DNA of 64,000 nucleotides from Actinomadura latina NBRC 106108 (GTDB lineage: Bacteria; Actinomycetota; Actinomycetes; Streptosporangiales; Streptosporangiaceae): positions 1-64,000 of the forward strand of contig NZ_BCQS01000023.1 of the NCBI RefSeq assembly GCF_001552195.1. Direction: 5' to 3'. Shown in pieces: positions 15,850 to 25,300 of this stretch. Below the pieces are notes generated by a model. That model was not told the origin of the DNA. It made no database searches and saw nothing but the letters and a program-made list of their open reading frames with translations. Within the stretch, counting starts at the first letter, position 1, and the number at the start of each line of letters is the position of its first letter. The position numbers were made by a program, and so were the translations under genes.

Positions 15850-16597
15850 GCCGGCACCCGTCCGGCAGGACGGGACCGCCCCCGGAGACGCCCCGCCGGC
15901 GGTGCTGCTGCGCGGGGCCGGCAAGACCTACGGGACGGGCCACGCCCAGGTCCGCGCGCTGCGCGAGGTGGACCTGGAGGTGCGGCAGGGTGAGTTCGTC
16001 GTGCTGCTCGGCCCGTCCGGGTCCGGCAAGACGACCCTGCTCAACCTGATCGGCGGGATCGAGCCCGCCACCGAGGGCGAGGTGATCGCCGGCGGCCGCG
16101 ACATCTCCGGGCTCGGCGAGGACGCCCGCACCGCCTACCGGCGCGACACCGTCGGGTTCGTGTTCCAGTTCTTCAACCTCGTCCCGTCGCTGACCGCGCT
16201 GGAGAACGTCCGGCTGGTCGCCGAGCTGACCGGCCGCGGCGACCGCGAGCGGTCGGCGGCGGCGCTCGCCGCCGTCGGGCTCGCCGAGCGCGGCGGCCAC
16301 TTCCCGGCGCAGCTGTCGGGCGGCGAGCAGCAGCGCGTCGCGATCGCCCGCGCCATCGCCAAGGACCCGGCGCTGCTGCTGTGCGACGAGCCGACCGGCG
16401 CCCTCGACCTGGAGACCGGGCGCGGCGTCCTGCACGTCCTGCAGGACCTCAACCGCGAGGGCCGGACGGTCCTGGTCGTCACCCACAACGCCGCGATCGC
16501 CGCCATCGCGCACCGCGTGGTGCGGATGCGGTCGGGCCGCGTCGTCGAGGTCACAGCCAACGCCGAACCGGCCGGCGCCGACGAGGTGACCTGGTGA
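15830..16597 (+). CDS. MacB/LolD-type ABC transporter ATP-binding protein
   Basis: A 255-residue ATPase of the MacB/LolD/FtsE type that works with FtsX-like permeases. Walker A GPSGSGKTT is at about 62-70, Q-loop VFQFFNLVPSLTALENV at about 110, signature LSGGEQQRVAIARA at about 162-175, Walker B LLCDEPTGALD at about 183-193, and H-loop VVTHN at about 216. The ATG at 15830 follows an ideal GGAGGAGA; it begins inside the TetR gene. Its stop overlaps the permease start as GTGA. These systems usually move lipids or peptides, or apply force in the envelope, rather than importing solutes. Confidence 0.92.
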   Translation: MTRHGSEPAPVRQDGTAPGDAPPAVLLRGAGKTYGTGHAQVRALREVDLEVRQGEFVVLLGPSGSGKTTLLNLIGGIEPATEGEVIAGGRDISGLGEDARTAYRRDTVGFVFQFFNLVPSLTALENVRLVAELTGRGDRERSAAALAAVGLAERGGHFPAQLSGGEQQRVAIARAIAKDPALLLCDEPTGALDLETGRGVLHVLQDLNREGRTVLVVTHNAAIAAIAHRVVRMRSGRVVEVTANAEPAGADEVTW

Positions 16598-18999
16598 GCG
16601 GCAGGAGGAGCGGCAGGGTGAGCGGCAGGGGGAGCGTCCTCAACGTCAAGCTCCGCCGCGACCTGCGGCGCCGCCCCGCGCAGCTGGTGTCGGTGGTGGT
16701 GCTGGTGATGCTCGGCGTCGCGCTGTTCGGCGCGTCCTACGACGCCTACAAGAACCTCGACGCCGGCTACCAGGCGGCGTTCCACAAGTACCGGTTCGCC
16801 GACCTGACGCTGACGGGCGGCGACACCGCCGCCATCGCGGAGGAGGCGTCGGCGCGGCCCGGGGTGGCGGCGGTCGCCGTCCGCACGGTCGCGGACGTCC
16901 CGCTGCGCATGCCGGGCGGCGGCACCCTCGTCGGCCGCGTCGTCGGATTCCCCGCCGGATCGCAGCCCGCGGTGAACCGGGTGAAGATCCTCGACGGCGC
17001 CTACCTCGACCCGGCCGCGCCGCAGGGCGTCCTCGCCGAGCGGCACATCGCCGACCACGCGGGACTGAAGCCGGGCGACCAGGTGTCGGCGTGGGACGGG
17101 AAGGCCTGGCAGCCCCTGTCCGTGCGCGGCACCGCGTCCTCGCCCGAGTACCTGTGGCCCGCCGCCAGCCGCCAGAACGTGCTGCCCGCGCCCGGATCGT
17201 TCGGCGTCCTGTTCGTCCCCGAGCCGCTCGCCCGCCGGCTCGCCGGGCCCGAGGCGCCCGCCCAGGTCGCCGTCTACTACACCGCCGCCGGACGCGAGCA
17301 CGCCGCGGACCTCGACGCGGCCCTCACCGGCGCCGCGCGGGGGCACGGCGCGGGCGCGGCGATCACCCGCGCCGAGCAGCCCTCCAACGCCACCCTCGCC
17401 GAGGACATCAAGGGGTTCTCCGAGCTGGCCGTCATGTTCCCGCTGCTGTTCCTCGCCGCCGCCGGAGTCGCCGTCTACGTCGTGCTGACCCGCCGCGTCG
17501 CCCGCGACCGCGTGATCATCGGCACGCTGCGCGCGTCCGGGTTCCGCCGCCGCACGGTCGTCGCCCACTACCTGGCGACCGGCGTCGCGGTCGGGCTCGC
17601 CGGGTCCGTCCTCGGCGTCGCCGCCGGGCTGCTGCTGGCCGGGACCGTGACCCGGCTGTACGGGGACGCGATCGGGCTGCCGGAGACGCTGGTGTCGGTC
17701 CGCGCGTCCACCGTCCTCGCCGGGCTGGCGTTCGGGGTCGTCGCGGGCGCCCTCGCCGCGCTCGCGCCCGCCGTGTCGGCGTCGCGCGTCCCGCCCGCCG
17801 AGGCGATGCGCGGCGTCGTCCCGGCGACCCGGGGAGGCGGGCTGCTCGCCCGGCTGGAACGGTCGGTGCCCGCCGCGGGGCGGCTCCCCGCCGGGGCGTG
17901 GCTGGTGCTGCGCGGCCCCACCCGCCAGTTCCGCCGCACCCTCTACACCATGGCGGGCGTCGTCCTCGCGCTCGTCCTGATCCTGGTCTCGTGGGGGATG
18001 CTCGACTCCTCGCAGGCGACCGTCTCCCGCCAGTTCGACCAGATCCAGCGGCAGGACGCCGAGCTCACCCTCGGGCGCCCCCTCGACGGCGGCACGCTCA
18101 AGGCCCTGGCCGGGACGGACGGGGTGCGGGCCGCGGAGCCGTCCGCGCACGTCCCCGTCACCCTCACCAGCGGGGAAGAGGGCTACGCCACCACCGTCGT
18201 CGGGCTCCCCGCCGGGACCCGCATGCACCGGTTCCTCACCCCCGGCGGCGGCGCGCGGACGCTCCCCGAGCACGGCGCGCTGATCGGCGCCGCCCTCCGC
18301 GAGAAGCTCGGCGTGGACGCCGGCGACCGCATCGGGCTGCGCCTCGGCGACGGCCGCACCGTCACCACGACCGTCGCCGGGTTCGTGGACGAGCCGCTCG
18401 GCACCTACGCCTACGCCACCCTCGGCCAGCTCGCCGCGTGGGCCCCGGACGCGCGGCCCGACTCGGTGCTCGTGACGTTCGACCCCGGCGCCGACCGCGG
18501 CGCCGTCGAGCGGGCCCTCGCCGCGCAGCCCGGCGTGGTCGCCTACACCGACGCGCACGCGCTGAAGAAGACCATGGACGAGTACATGAACCTGTTCTAC
18601 GTGTTCGTCGCCGTCATGCTCGTGTTCGGCGGGCTGCTGGCGTTCACCGTCCTGTTCGCCACCCTCTCGGTCAACCTCGCCGAACGCGGCACCGAACTGG
18701 CGACCCTGCGCGCCTCCGGCGTCGGGCGGCGCCGGCTCGGCCGCCTCGTCACCGCCGAGAACCTGCTCGTGGTGGCCGCCGGCGCGGTCCCCGGCCTGAT
18801 CCTCGGGCGGCTCGCCACCGGCGCGTTCCTCGGCGCGTTCAACAGCGACCTGATGTCCTTCCACACCGAGATCCGGCCCGCCACGTTCGCCTGGTCGGCG
18901 CTCGCGGTGCTCGCCGTCGCGTGGGCGGCGCAGCGCCCCGGCCTGCGCGGCCTCGCCCGCATGGACCTCGGCGCGCTCGTCCGGGAACGGGCGGGCTGA
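16594..18999 (+). CDS. FtsX-like ABC permease (MacB-type)
   Basis: An 801-residue membrane protein with two tandem FtsX-type halves. Each half has a long extracytoplasmic domain and a group of membrane spans. The first span is at about 26-46 (LVSVVVLVMLGVALFGASY). Spans at about 280-420 follow, then a second N-terminal span at about 452-470 (MAGVVLALVLILVSWGML), a second periplasmic region, and four C-terminal spans from about 670 on. The RARASGFRRR-like basic loop (LRASGFRRRTVV) recurs as LRASGVGRRRLG, which marks the internal duplication. The GTG at 16594 overlaps the ATPase stop. The operon ends at a bidirectional terminator. The substrate is unknown. Confidence 0.9.
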   Translation: MSGRRSGRVSGRGSVLNVKLRRDLRRRPAQLVSVVVLVMLGVALFGASYDAYKNLDAGYQAAFHKYRFADLTLTGGDTAAIAEEASARPGVAAVAVRTVADVPLRMPGGGTLVGRVVGFPAGSQPAVNRVKILDGAYLDPAAPQGVLAERHIADHAGLKPGDQVSAWDGKAWQPLSVRGTASSPEYLWPAASRQNVLPAPGSFGVLFVPEPLARRLAGPEAPAQVAVYYTAAGREHAADLDAALTGAARGHGAGAAITRAEQPSNATLAEDIKGFSELAVMFPLLFLAAAGVAVYVVLTRRVARDRVIIGTLRASGFRRRTVVAHYLATGVAVGLAGSVLGVAAGLLLAGTVTRLYGDAIGLPETLVSVRASTVLAGLAFGVVAGALAALAPAVSASRVPPAEAMRGVVPATRGGGLLARLERSVPAAGRLPAGAWLVLRGPTRQFRRTLYTMAGVVLALVLILVSWGMLDSSQATVSRQFDQIQRQDAELTLGRPLDGGTLKALAGTDGVRAAEPSAHVPVTLTSGEEGYATTVVGLPAGTRMHRFLTPGGGARTLPEHGALIGAALREKLGVDAGDRIGLRLGDGRTVTTTVAGFVDEPLGTYAYATLGQLAAWAPDARPDSVLVTFDPGADRGAVERALAAQPGVVAYTDAHALKKTMDEYMNLFYVFVAVMLVFGGLLAFTVLFATLSVNLAERGTELATLRASGVGRRRLGRLVTAENLLVVAAGAVPGLILGRLATGAFLGAFNSDLMSFHTEIRPATFAWSALAVLAVAWAAQRPGLRGLARMDLGALVRERAG

Positions 19000-19012
19000 C
19001 CCCCGGCACGGC

Positions 19013-19045
19013 GCGGCGCCCGCACGGGATCCGTGCGGGCGCCGC
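19013..19045. terminator. Bidirectional terminator between convergent genes
   Basis: A 15-bp perfect stem with a 3-nt loop (GAT) lies between the FtsX permease (rightward) and the SRPBCC gene (leftward), and could stop both transcripts. Confidence 0.65.
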
Positions 19046-19053
19046 CGTCGCGG

Positions 19054-19791
19054 TCAGGAGTAGAGGCCGTTCAGCCACTCCTGCCAGGTCTTCTGCGCCT
19101 GCCCGGCGGACGCGGCGGCGTCCGGCGCGAACCGGTGCAGCGCGATGCCGACCGGCCCGCCCCACGCGTCCCGCCCGAAGAACCGGTACATCGCGTCGCC
19201 GGTGCGCAGCCCGATGAAGTGCTCGTTGCGGTAGTCGAGGACCGCGTCGGCCGGGCCCGCGTCCGGCAGGTCGACCCGCACCGTGTCGCCCTCGGCGGCG
19301 CCGCCCAGCCCCAGCGCGCGGCCCACCGCCGCGAACGAGCCCTTCCGCATGGACGCCTCCGGCCCCTGCACGTCCGAGTGCGCGGCCGGCAGCCCGGTGA
19401 AGTGCGCCAGGTACTGGCGCAGCGTGTGCAGGTAGAAGTCGGTGTGCCGGCCCGCGCCGTCGTACTGGTCGTCCCAGTCGCCGGTGAAGATGCCGCTGTG
19501 CACGTACCGGACCCAGGAGCCGCCGCCCTCGCGCGGCTCGATCCGGTGGTCCAGCACGTTCAGCGTCTGCGGCATGCCCCCGATGCCGTCCGGGTCCTCC
19601 GCGCGGCTGGTCAGCCGGTGCGGCGGGTCCCAGGCGGTGATGACGCCCATACCGCTGGCCGAGCCGCCCTCGCGGGGCTCGAACTCCATCGGCCACAGCC
19701 ACCCGCCGGTGCCGGTGGTGACGGCCTCCCACACCTGCTCGGGGGCCGCTTCCGTCTCGTATTCGCGGACGATCTCGAATGCCTTGCCCAT
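19054..19791 (-). CDS. SRPBCC (AHSA1-like) domain protein
   Basis: A 245-residue START/Bet v1-like protein in the Activator-of-Hsp90 (AHSA1) group. The N-terminus FEIVREYETEAAPEQVWEAVTTGTGGWLWPMEFEPREGG is typical of these ligand-binding helix-grip folds. A second half (about 150-245) is less typical, so this could be a longer subfamily. The stop lies 9 nt from the terminator at 19045. It lies 17 nt downstream of an ArsR gene on the same strand. ArsR-AHSA1 pairs are common in actinomycetes, and such SRPBCC proteins are believed to bind hydrophobic ligands. The exact role is unknown. Confidence 0.82.
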   Translation of the reverse strand: MGKAFEIVREYETEAAPEQVWEAVTTGTGGWLWPMEFEPREGGSASGMGVITAWDPPHRLTSRAEDPDGIGGMPQTLNVLDHRIEPREGGGSWVRYVHSGIFTGDWDDQYDGAGRHTDFYLHTLRQYLAHFTGLPAAHSDVQGPEASMRKGSFAAVGRALGLGGAAEGDTVRVDLPDAGPADAVLDYRNEHFIGLRTGDAMYRFFGRDAWGGPVGIALHRFAPDAAASAGQAQKTWQEWLNGLYS

Positions 19792-19808
19792 GATGCTCTC
19801 CTCGCCTG

Positions 19809-20444
19809 TCAGGCTTCGATCCGCCCGGGGACGTCCGGCCGGTCCTCCGGCGGCGTTCCGGGCGCGGTCTTCAGGGACGGGTGGACGGCGATGACGACGC
19901 GGTGCGCGCGGCCGCCCTCCGCCGTCCCGCCGTGGTACTTGCGGACGAGCGCGCTCACCCCGGTGGTCAGCTCTTCGATGAACGCGGCCCGGTCCGCCGC
20001 CGAGGCGAACACGACCTCCCCGTCCAGCGCGTAGGTGGCCAGCCGCTTGTCGGCGCGCGCCGCCCCGGTGATCAGCGCCCCCACGTCGCGGACCAGCCGC
20101 GCCGCGATCGCCAGCAGCCAGCGCGCCGACAGCGCGTCGCGGTGCCGGTCCGGGTCGGGCTGCAGCGTCGCGAGCGCGAGCGGGGAGATGACGTAGGACG
20201 CCGCCGTCGCCCGCATGAGCCGCTCGGTCATGTTGCCCTTGCGGCGCTCGCCGACCAGCTCCACCAGGCCGTGCCGCTCCAGCGTCCGCAGGTGGTAGTT
20301 GACCTTCTGCCGGGGCAGCCCCACCCGGGCGGCGAGGGTCGCCGCCGACATGGGCTCGCCCAGCTCGGCGAGCAGCCGCGCCCGCATGGGGTCCAGGGAG
20401 GCCGCCGCGGCCTCCGCGTCCTCGATCACCGTCACGTCCAGCAT
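19809..20444 (-). CDS. ArsR-family winged-helix regulator
   Basis: A 211-residue regulator. The N-terminal 85 residues form an ArsR-like winged helix (LDPMRARLLAELGEPMSAATLAARVGLPRQKVNYHLRTLERHGLVE). The longer C-terminal part resembles ArsR proteins paired with SRPBCC genes. There is no obvious Cys-based metal site. The ATG at 20444 is chosen because the promoter/operator lies just upstream; an in-frame ATG at 20492 would start upstream of the palindrome. Probably autoregulated and co-transcribed with the SRPBCC gene. Confidence 0.85.
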   Translation of the reverse strand: MLDVTVIEDAEAAAASLDPMRARLLAELGEPMSAATLAARVGLPRQKVNYHLRTLERHGLVELVGERRKGNMTERLMRATAASYVISPLALATLQPDPDRHRDALSARWLLAIAARLVRDVGALITGAARADKRLATYALDGEVVFASAADRAAFIEELTTGVSALVRKYHGGTAEGGRAHRVVIAVHPSLKTAPGTPPEDRPDVPGRIEA

Positions 20445-20462
20445 GCCTCCATCATGGCCGCC

Positions 20463-20478
20463 GACAAATAGATTTGTC
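20463..20478 (-). promoter_or_regulatory. Palindromic operator before the ArsR gene
   Basis: GACAAAT-AG-ATTTGTC is a perfect 7-bp inverted repeat. On the minus strand it overlaps a consensus -35 TTGACA, 19 nt before the ArsR start. It lies in the 100-bp divergent gap with the GH15 gene and may affect both. Confidence 0.6.
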
Positions 20479-20544
20479 AAGACAGGATTCATGGTCGGTG
20501 GTCGTGGCCCGGATCATCGGCCGCTTCCCGGGTAGTGGGACGGC

Positions 20545-22347
20545 ATGCCGAACGACCCGGGAGCGCGGTACTCCATGCCGAAGGCCCTGCGCGACTACGC
20601 CTTCATCGCGGACGGCGAGCGCGGCGTCCTCGTCGGCCCGCACGGCGAGTACGCCTGGATGTGCTTCCCGCACTGGGACTCCGACCCGGCCTTCGCGAGC
20701 CTGCTCGGCGGGCCCGGCGGTTACGTCGTCCAGCCCGTGTGCGAGCGGTTCGTCTGGGGCGGCTACTACGAGGACCGGGGGCTCATCTGGCGCAGCCGGT
20801 GGGTGACCGGCGAGGGGTCCATCGTCGAGTGCCGCGAGGCGCTGGCCCGCCCCGCCCGCCGCGACCGCGCCGTCCTGCTGCGCCGGTGCCGGGCGGTGCG
20901 CGGTCCCGCCCGGCTGCGCGCCCTGCTGGACGTGCGCGCCGGCGGCCCGCGGATGCGCGGCGCGCACCACCACGACCCGGACTGGACGGCCCGCAGCGGC
21001 GGCACCCGGATCCGCTGGCGCGGCGCCGACGAGGCGGTCGTGCGGGAGGGCCCGGACGGCGGCGCGGTCCTCGCCGCGACGTTCGACCTCGCCGAGGGCG
21101 AGACCCGCGACCTCGTGCTGGAACTCGTCGCCGAGACCGGCTCCGGGAACGGCTCCGAGACCGGCGCGGGCGCCGCCGCGGAGCCCGCGGCGCTGACCGC
21201 GGACGCGCTGTGGGAGGCCACCGAACGGGACTGGGAGCAGGCCGTCCCCTCCTGCGACGACACCGTCGCGCCGCGCGACGCCCGGCTCGCCTACGCGGTG
21301 CTGACCGGGCTGACCAGCCGCGCCGGAGGCATGGTCGCCGCCGCGACGACCGCGCTGCCCGAGCGCGCCGACGAGGGCCGCAACTTCGACTACCGCTACG
21401 CCTGGATCCGCGACCAGTGCTTCGCCGGGCACGCCGTGGCCGCCCACGGCGGGCCCCCGCACGTGCTGCGCAGCGCCGCCGGGTTCGTCACCGCCCGCAT
21501 CCTGGCCGACGGCGACCGGCTGCGCCCCGCCTACACCGTCACCGGGGACCCGGTGCCGCGCCAGCGGGCCAGCGCCCTGCCCGGCTACCCCGGCGCCGCC
21601 GTCGTCACCGGCAACCAGGCGAGCGAGCAGTGGCAGCTCGACGCGCTCGGCGAGTCGCTGCTGCTGCTCGCCACCGCCGCCGAGCACGACCGCGCCGACC
21701 GCGACGCCCGCGAGGCCGCCCGCGTCGCCGCCGAGGTGGTCGGCCGCCGCTGGCACGACCCCGGCGCCGGCATCTGGGAGACCGAGGACCGGCTGTGGAC
21801 CCACTCCCGGCTGATCTGCGCCGCCGGGCTGCGGCAGGCCGCCCGCGTCCTCGGCACCCCCGCCCAGGCCGCCGCCTGGAACTCCCTCGCCGACGCGATC
21901 CTCGACGAGACCGCGCGGACGGCCCTCACCGCGGGCGGCCGGTGGAAGCGCGCCGCCGACGACGACCGCGTCGACGCCGCGCTGCTCATCCCGCCGCTGC
22001 GCGGCGCCCTGCCCGCCGACGACCCGCGCAGCGTCGCGACGCTCGAGGCCGTCCGCGAGGACCTCGTCCAGGAGGGCTTCGTCTACCGGTACCGGGTCGG
22101 CGGCGAGCCGCTCGGCGTCGCCGAGGGCTCCTTCACCCTCTGCGGCTTCTTCCTCGCGCTCGCCGAGCACCGGCAGGGCGAGACCGCCCCCGCCGCCGGC
22201 ACGTTCGAGCGGACCCGGTCCGGCAGCGCGACCAGCGGCCTGTTCTCCGAGGAGTACGACGTCAGGCAGCGGCAGCTGCGCGGCAACATCCCGCAGGCGT
22301 TCGTGCACGCCCTCCTGCTGGAGACCGCGACCCGGCTGGCAGGCTGA
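20545..22347 (+). CDS. Glycoside hydrolase family 15 enzyme (glucoamylase/trehalase-like)
   Basis: A 600-residue GH15 protein: an N-terminal beta-sandwich domain (about 10-240, including ALRDYAFIADGERGVLVGPHGEYAWMCFPHWDSDPAF) followed by an (alpha/alpha)6 barrel. The block EGRNFDYRYAWIRDQCFAGHAVAAHG (about 277-302) is the conserved substrate pocket region, and DRLWTHSRLICAAGLRQAA lies about residue 415. There is no signal peptide, so it probably acts in the cytosol on trehalose, maltose or short alpha-glucans; mycobacterial relatives are trehalases. The GC-poor divergent region upstream holds the ArsR operator. Substrate specificity cannot be read from the sequence. Confidence 0.87.
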   Translation: MPNDPGARYSMPKALRDYAFIADGERGVLVGPHGEYAWMCFPHWDSDPAFASLLGGPGGYVVQPVCERFVWGGYYEDRGLIWRSRWVTGEGSIVECREALARPARRDRAVLLRRCRAVRGPARLRALLDVRAGGPRMRGAHHHDPDWTARSGGTRIRWRGADEAVVREGPDGGAVLAATFDLAEGETRDLVLELVAETGSGNGSETGAGAAAEPAALTADALWEATERDWEQAVPSCDDTVAPRDARLAYAVLTGLTSRAGGMVAAATTALPERADEGRNFDYRYAWIRDQCFAGHAVAAHGGPPHVLRSAAGFVTARILADGDRLRPAYTVTGDPVPRQRASALPGYPGAAVVTGNQASEQWQLDALGESLLLLATAAEHDRADRDAREAARVAAEVVGRRWHDPGAGIWETEDRLWTHSRLICAAGLRQAARVLGTPAQAAAWNSLADAILDETARTALTAGGRWKRAADDDRVDAALLIPPLRGALPADDPRSVATLEAVREDLVQEGFVYRYRVGGEPLGVAEGSFTLCGFFLALAEHRQGETAPAAGTFERTRSGSATSGLFSEEYDVRQRQLRGNIPQAFVHALLLETATRLAG

Positions 22348-22390
22348 CCCCGGCCGTATTGACAGCCCATCTCCGGGTATGCGTCCGGTC

Positions 22391-25300
22391 ATGGCGATTT
22401 CGGCTGAGGACACGAGGCGGGACGAGAGGCGGACGGCGGAGACGGCCCGCGAGCGGGAGGCGCTGCGGCGCGCCCTCGCCGGGCGGGTGGACGGCGAGGT
22501 CCGGTTCGACCCGGGGTCGCGCGCCGCGTACGCGCACGACTCCTCCAACTACCAGCAGCCGCCCATCGGGGTGGTCGTGCCGCGCACCGTCGACGCCGGC
22601 GCCGAGGCCGTCCGCGTCTGCGCCGAGCACGGCGTCCCGGTCCTGTCGCGCGGCGGCGGGACGAGCCTCGCCGGGCAGTGCGTCAACACCGCGATCGTCA
22701 TCGACTGGTCGAAGTACTGCCGGAACCTCGTGTCCCTCGACGCCGGCGCGCGCCGCGCCGTCGTGGAGCCCGGCGCGTGCCTGGACGACCTCAACGACGA
22801 GCTGTCCGGGCACGCGCTGATGGTCGGGCCCAAGCCGTCCACGCACGACACCTGCACGATCGGCGGGATGATCGGCAACAACTCGTGCGGCGCGTCCGCG
22901 CAGGCGTACGGGAAGATGGTCGACTCCGTCGTCCGGCTGGAGGTCCTCACCTACGACGGCCTGCGGATGTGGGTGGGGGAGACCTCCGACGAGGAGTACG
23001 AGCGGATCCTCGCCGAGGGCGGGCGGCGCGCCGAGATCTACCGGGCGCTGCGCGACCTGCGCGACGACGGGATGGAGCTGATCCGCACCCGCTACCCCGA
23101 CATCCCGCGCCGCGTGTCCGGCTACAACCTCGACTCGCTGCTGCCGGAGAAGAGCTTCGACGTCGCCCGCGCCCTCGTCGGCTCGGAGTCCACGCTGGTC
23201 ACCGTCCTGCACGCCGAGATCGACCTCGTGCCCGTCCCTGCCTATGAGTCGCTCGCCGTCCTCGGCTACGACGACATCCCCGCAGCCGGGGACGCCGTGC
23301 AGCGCGTCCTGCCGTTCAAGCCCCTCGCCCTGGAGGGCATGGACGAGCGGCTCCTCGACCTCGCCAAGCAGCACCACCTCGCCGGGCCCCGCGTCGTCGA
23401 GGACATGCCGGACGGCGCCGGCTGGCTGATGATCCGGTTCGGCGGCGACACCAAGGACGAGGCCGACCGGCGGGCCCGCGAGCTCATCGAGCACATGGAG
23501 AACGCGCCGAACCCGCCCCGGCACACCTTCGTCCACGACCCGGGCGAGGAGGAGCTGCTCTGGGGCGTCCGCGAGGCCGGGCTCGGCGCCACCGCCTACC
23601 CGTCCGGACGCCCCGACACCCACGAAGGGTGGGAGGACGCCGCCGTCCCGCCCGAGCGGCTCGGCGACTACCTGCGCGACTTCCGCGCCCTCATCCGCGA
23701 GTTCGGCTACGGGCCCGTCTCCCTCTACGGGCACTTCGGGCAGGGCTGCGTGCACACCCGCATCCCGTTCGACCTGGAGGACGCGAAGGGCACCGGGAAC
23801 TACCGCCGCTTCATCGAGCGCGCCGCCCGCCTCGTCGCCGGCTACGGCGGGTCGCTGTCGGGCGAGCACGGCGACGGCCAGTCCCGCGGCGAGCTGCTGC
23901 CGATCATGTTCGGCGACGAGGTGATCCGGCTGTTCGAGCGGTACAAGGCGATCTTCGACCCGGGCAACCGGATGAACCCCGGCAAGATCGTGCACCCGTA
24001 CCGGCTGGACGAGAACCTCGACCACCTCTCCTACGACCCCGCCGAACCCGGGACGCACTTCTCCTTCCCCGACGACCACCACCGGTTCACCCACGCCGCC
24101 GCCCGCTGCGTGGGCATCGGCAAGTGCCGCGCCTCCTCCGGCGGCGTCATGTGCCCCAGCTACCGGGCCACGGGGGAGGAGGAGCACTCCACCCGCGGCC
24201 GGGCCCGCATCCTGATGGAGATGATGCGCGGCATGCCGGGCGCCGGGCAGCCCAACCCGGAGGTTCCCGGCCCCGGCGGCGCCGCCGTCATCACCGACGG
24301 ATGGCGGTCCAAGGACGTCCACGACGCCCTCGACCTGTGCCTGGCGTGCAAGGGATGCCGCAGCGACTGCCCGGTCAACGTCGACATGGCCACGTACAAG
24401 GCCGAGTTCCTCGCCCACCACTACAAGGGGCGCGTCCGCCCGGCGGCGCACTACACGATGGGCTGGCTGCCGCTGTGGGCGCGGCTCGCCGCGTTCGCGC
24501 CCGGCGCCGCCAACACCGCCCTGCACCTGCCCGGCCTGAGCGGCGCCGCCAAGCGGATCGGCGGCATCGCCCCCCAGCGCGACATGCCGGAGTTCGCGCC
24601 CGAGCGGTTCACCGACTGGTTCAAGCGCCGCCCCGCGCCCGCCGAGGGGGGCGGCAAGCGGGTCGTGCTGTGGCCGGACACCTTCACCAACAACTTTCAT
24701 CCCCACATCGGCAAGGCCGCCGTCCGCGTCCTGGAGGCGTCCGGGTACCGGGTCGAGGTGCCGCCGGTCGCGCTGTGCTGCGGGCTGACCTGGATCTCCA
24801 CCGGCCAGCTCGGCGTCGCCGCCCGCGTGCTGCGCCGCACCGTCCGCGCGCTGGCGCCCCGGCTGCGCGACGGCGTCCCGGTGATCGGGCTGGAGCCGTC
24901 CTGCACCGCCGTGTTCCGCGCGGACGCGCCCGAGCTCATGGAGGGCGGCGCCGCCCGTGACCCGCGGACGTGGGACGACGTCCAGCGCCTCCGCGACCAG
25001 ACCCGGACGCTGGCCGAGCTGCTCGACGAGCGCCAGGAGGAGGCCGGCGGCGCCTCGCCCCTCGCGGCACACGACACGGTCGCCGGGCTGGACACCCCGA
25101 AGGTCCGCGCGATCGCGCAGCCGCACTGCCACCAGCACGCCATCATGGGGTTCGGCGCCGACCAGCGCGTCCTGTCCCGCGCCGGCGTCGACGTGGAGAC
25201 CCTCGACGTCGGCTGCTGCGGACTCGCCGGCAACTTCGGGTTCGAGCGCGGCCACTACGAGGTGTCCACCAAGATCGCCGAGCAGGGCGTGTGGCCCGCC

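Noticed and set aside
20452..20498. TTGTCGGCG on the minus strand before the ArsR gene, considered as a PafBC-type promoter (TTGTCRGTG)
   Set aside because: One key base differs and no TANNNT box follows at the needed spacing. The palindrome explains the site better.
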